This document shows positions 61,924-64,000 of a stretch of DNA of 64,000 bases, one piece after another. The notes below the pieces were generated by a model, which saw only the letters and a program-made list of their open reading frames with translations, had not been told where the DNA came from and ran no database searches. Position 1 is the stretch's first letter. Each line of letters starts with the position of its first letter. This DNA is from Syngnathus acus (lineage: Eukaryota; Chordata; Actinopteri; Syngnathiformes; Syngnathidae). The DNA is taken from positions 5,394,001-5,458,000 of the forward strand of contig NC_051107.1 of assembly GCF_901709675.1 (NCBI RefSeq), in the 5' to 3' direction. A program made the translations under genes and the position numbers.

Positions 61924-63559
61924 ATATATCTATACTAAACTGCTTTTTAGCGTGACCAAACCAAAAACCGTCGACGTAATCCAAATTGAAACCTAACCCT
62001 ATGACTGGAAACTTCGGGCGTACACATGGTTCCATGGCGCCTCATCATCAGACCTAAATTCTGCCCTCCATTTACTTTTCGCCACGCACACACGACCACC
62101 CTTATAACGCAAGCCATTTCACCCCCTGCTTATTTAGATGCACTCCAGCACACAATGGGGGTGCATTAGCGGCGCCCGCACTCACCGCCGCTGTAATTTC
62201 ATTGTGGTTACCACATGCATCCTACTTGACTCTCAATTCACTGTCTGGGATGAGGGCCGAATAATGGGATTGAGCCTGTCGGACGAGAGCCCCCCCCCCG
62301 TATTTGCGAGCGTGCTCCGACGTGGGCGTCTCATACATATAATAAATAATTACCCGGTGTAGTTGTGCTCGGGCAAGTGCAATTTGTGTTTTGGCACATT
62401 GGATGCATATATGCCAATTGGCTTCACCGTCGCTGTGACTTTGGCTGCTGTTGTCAAGTGCGGTGCTTCAGGATGAGATGGTTGCAAATGGACTCGCCAG
62501 TAATGGCGACTGATGGTGGCCATTTTGAAAGTGGGGAAAAAATGTTTGTTTGAGAAACACATGTGGGCTCAAGATTGAAAGTACGTTTGTGCAAAATTTG
62601 ACTTAATACTGGCTGGTGACACGTCTCGGCATTTTTTTTTTTTAAATGAAAATTTGTTTCCATGAGATAAGCCTACATCACAGCACGCCCGAACATTTGA
62701 ATGCAAACAAATCCAGGAAGAACAAAGTCTGTCTCACTTTCCCAGAGAGGCATTAATTTATTCCCGTTAGTGTTGTGCTTTAATTATTACACCCCCAAGC
62801 CCCTTTTAATAGCCAGTCTATAAATGTAGCTGTCAAAAAAGCAGCGGCAACAATTTCATCTGTGAGTCTGGAAACAAACACTGTCTTCTCGCTTTCTCTG
62901 TTGTGTAAAAGGCCTTTAATCAGGCCCTGGTGTATTTCCTGTTTGTCTATTATGTGATAGGGAAAACACAGCTTCCAAATGTGTTCTGTTGTTACGTGAC
63001 CTCGCAAAACAATTCCCATGGAGGCGGGAATTGATAGGGAGTTTCATAATTAAGCAAATTAATGAGTTTGTTCGGTGAGCAACCAAACGCTTTGTACGGC
63101 GACGGGCGCCTATCTCCTCCGAGACATGAAAAGTCGGACTTTGTTGGCAGGGTTAGGCGTACGTTTCTTTGTGCGAGCATTCTTTGCATTAGAAAGGCAT
63201 TGTGCTGTTTTCATGCTGATTTGAAGGCACGCAAATAGAGTTTGAATGGAGCTACAAAGGCAACCAGGCGGGCTGTTTACAATGGCTGGCATCTGGAAAT
63301 AATAATAATAATAATTCCTCCACGGTTTAATTTTGTGTTAATACCCTGCGGCGTCACAATGGCCTCTCTGACAGCAGGCTATTTAATGAGCAGCCATTTT
63401 GTCCCTTTGACTGCGGTTGCACTGGGCTTCATTAATTCCTACAGGTCTGAGAGGTGAGGCGAGTGGGGGTGGCAAAGCGCGGGGGGCTCCGGTGCATCTC
63501 CCTGGAGACCCAACAGGGCCGACCGACTGTCTGCATGCTTGATCATCCTTTTTGTGACG
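61924..63559. other. Gene-less DNA, candidate conserved block
   Basis: No gene is seen. The block at 62750-63230 is low in repeats and A+T-rich, with GAAACAAACA, a CTTTAATTATTAC segment and CATAATTAAGCAAATTAATGA. It resembles vertebrate conserved non-coding DNA by composition. An (AAT)n microsatellite occupies about 63297-63315. Confidence 0.45.
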
Positions 63560-63574
63560 TGTTTTTTTTTTGTA

Positions 63575-63740
63575 TTTATTCCTGAAGTGCTATTTCTTGC
63601 AAAACAGTAAGCTGTCTGAACACAAAAGGTGCTGCAACACATGTAGACAATAGTCACAGGCATGTATTCTTTATCCTGGAACGGATTCATTCAGTTTCCA
63701 TTCATTTCAATGTGGAAGGATCACTTTGGAATATGGACCG
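63575..63740 (+). repeat. Dispersed repeat, fullest copy in the window
   Basis: Blocks in order are TATTTATTCCTGAAGTGCTA then TTTCTTGCAAAACAGTAAG; the TCTGAACACAAAAGGTGCTG block; then TATCCTGGAACGGATTCATT and CCATTCATTTCAATGTGG. Parts recur at 61885-61923 (plus) and 22363-22440 (minus), so the segment is an interspersed repeat rather than unique DNA. Class unknown; no coding capacity is evident. Confidence 0.55.
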
Positions 63741-64000
63741 CAGACAATGTTTTCTGAGTTCTTCCTCCTCTGCGGGGATTTTACCTTGAAATGGAAATAG
63801 TGTCAACTTCCCGTGGCCTCTAAATTTCAAATATTCATTTGAATATCTTTGTCATGCATTTCCCCCCAAAAAGCAAACTGCAGACACGGCATTCTTATTT
63901 CTTTGGTTGCCACAAGGTGAATGCATATGCTAATAGAGCACTAGCCATTAGCTGCGCCTTTGCAAAAAGATGTAGCGGCTCCCCTTGGTCCTCCTCTTTC

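Overview
This window looks like a piece of a teleost fish nuclear genome. It has no operons and no dense coding. It carries one split gene with GT/AG introns, many (GT)n, (ATTT)n and poly-C/poly-G runs, and fragments of fish-type MITEs and non-LTR retrotransposons. Long A+T-rich stretches are full of TAATTA-type motifs. A percomorph is likely; the species cannot be determined from the sequence alone.

The only gene recognised with confidence is mdfic (MyoD family inhibitor domain-containing), on the + strand at the left end. Two exons are visible. One is an internal exon (5450-5710) carrying the [14 protein letters not shown] segment. The other is the last coding exon (8556-8815), which encodes the cysteine-rich I-mfa domain and the stop codon. 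Both meet in phase 1 and together restore the PE-D-CCVH junction typical of the family. The 3' UTR runs to about 9365, with AATAAA at 9343-9348. Exons upstream of 5450, including the start codon, are not recognised and probably lie before base 1 or are hidden in 1-5449.

From about 9.4 kb to 64 kb I find no recognisable protein gene. In tetrapods, MDFIC lies between FOXP2 and a large gene-poor interval leading to TFEC. A regulatory desert downstream of mdfic would fit that picture, and several blocks look like conserved non-coding elements by composition. This is inference only. One exon-like module with strong splice sites (55871-55984), followed by a second (57686-57733), could belong to an unrecognised + strand transcript.

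The repeat content is informative. There is a 289-bp hAT-like MITE with near-perfect 8-bp target duplications (16271-16575) and a decayed relative at 18387-18504. A second TIR family (GGTGTCAAACTC) has three copies. Two minus-strand reverse transcriptase remnants each keep the GVPQG motif (near 24.8 and 28.4 kb). A roughly 1-kb GATA/CTAG minisatellite (33.5-34.5 kb) is interrupted by the 3' end of a retroposon. A 72-bp GCTAGC-bearing tandem repeat lies at 40.4 kb. A G-quadruplex/(GT)n cluster at 56.8 kb sits between the two exon-like modules.

No CRISPR array, prokaryotic gene, rRNA or recognisable tRNA was seen. No clearly novel system was found. The best leads are the exon-like pair at 55.9/57.7 kb, the CTCF-like motif inside an mdfic coding exon with its possible partners, and the coding poly-cysteine expansion in mdfic.
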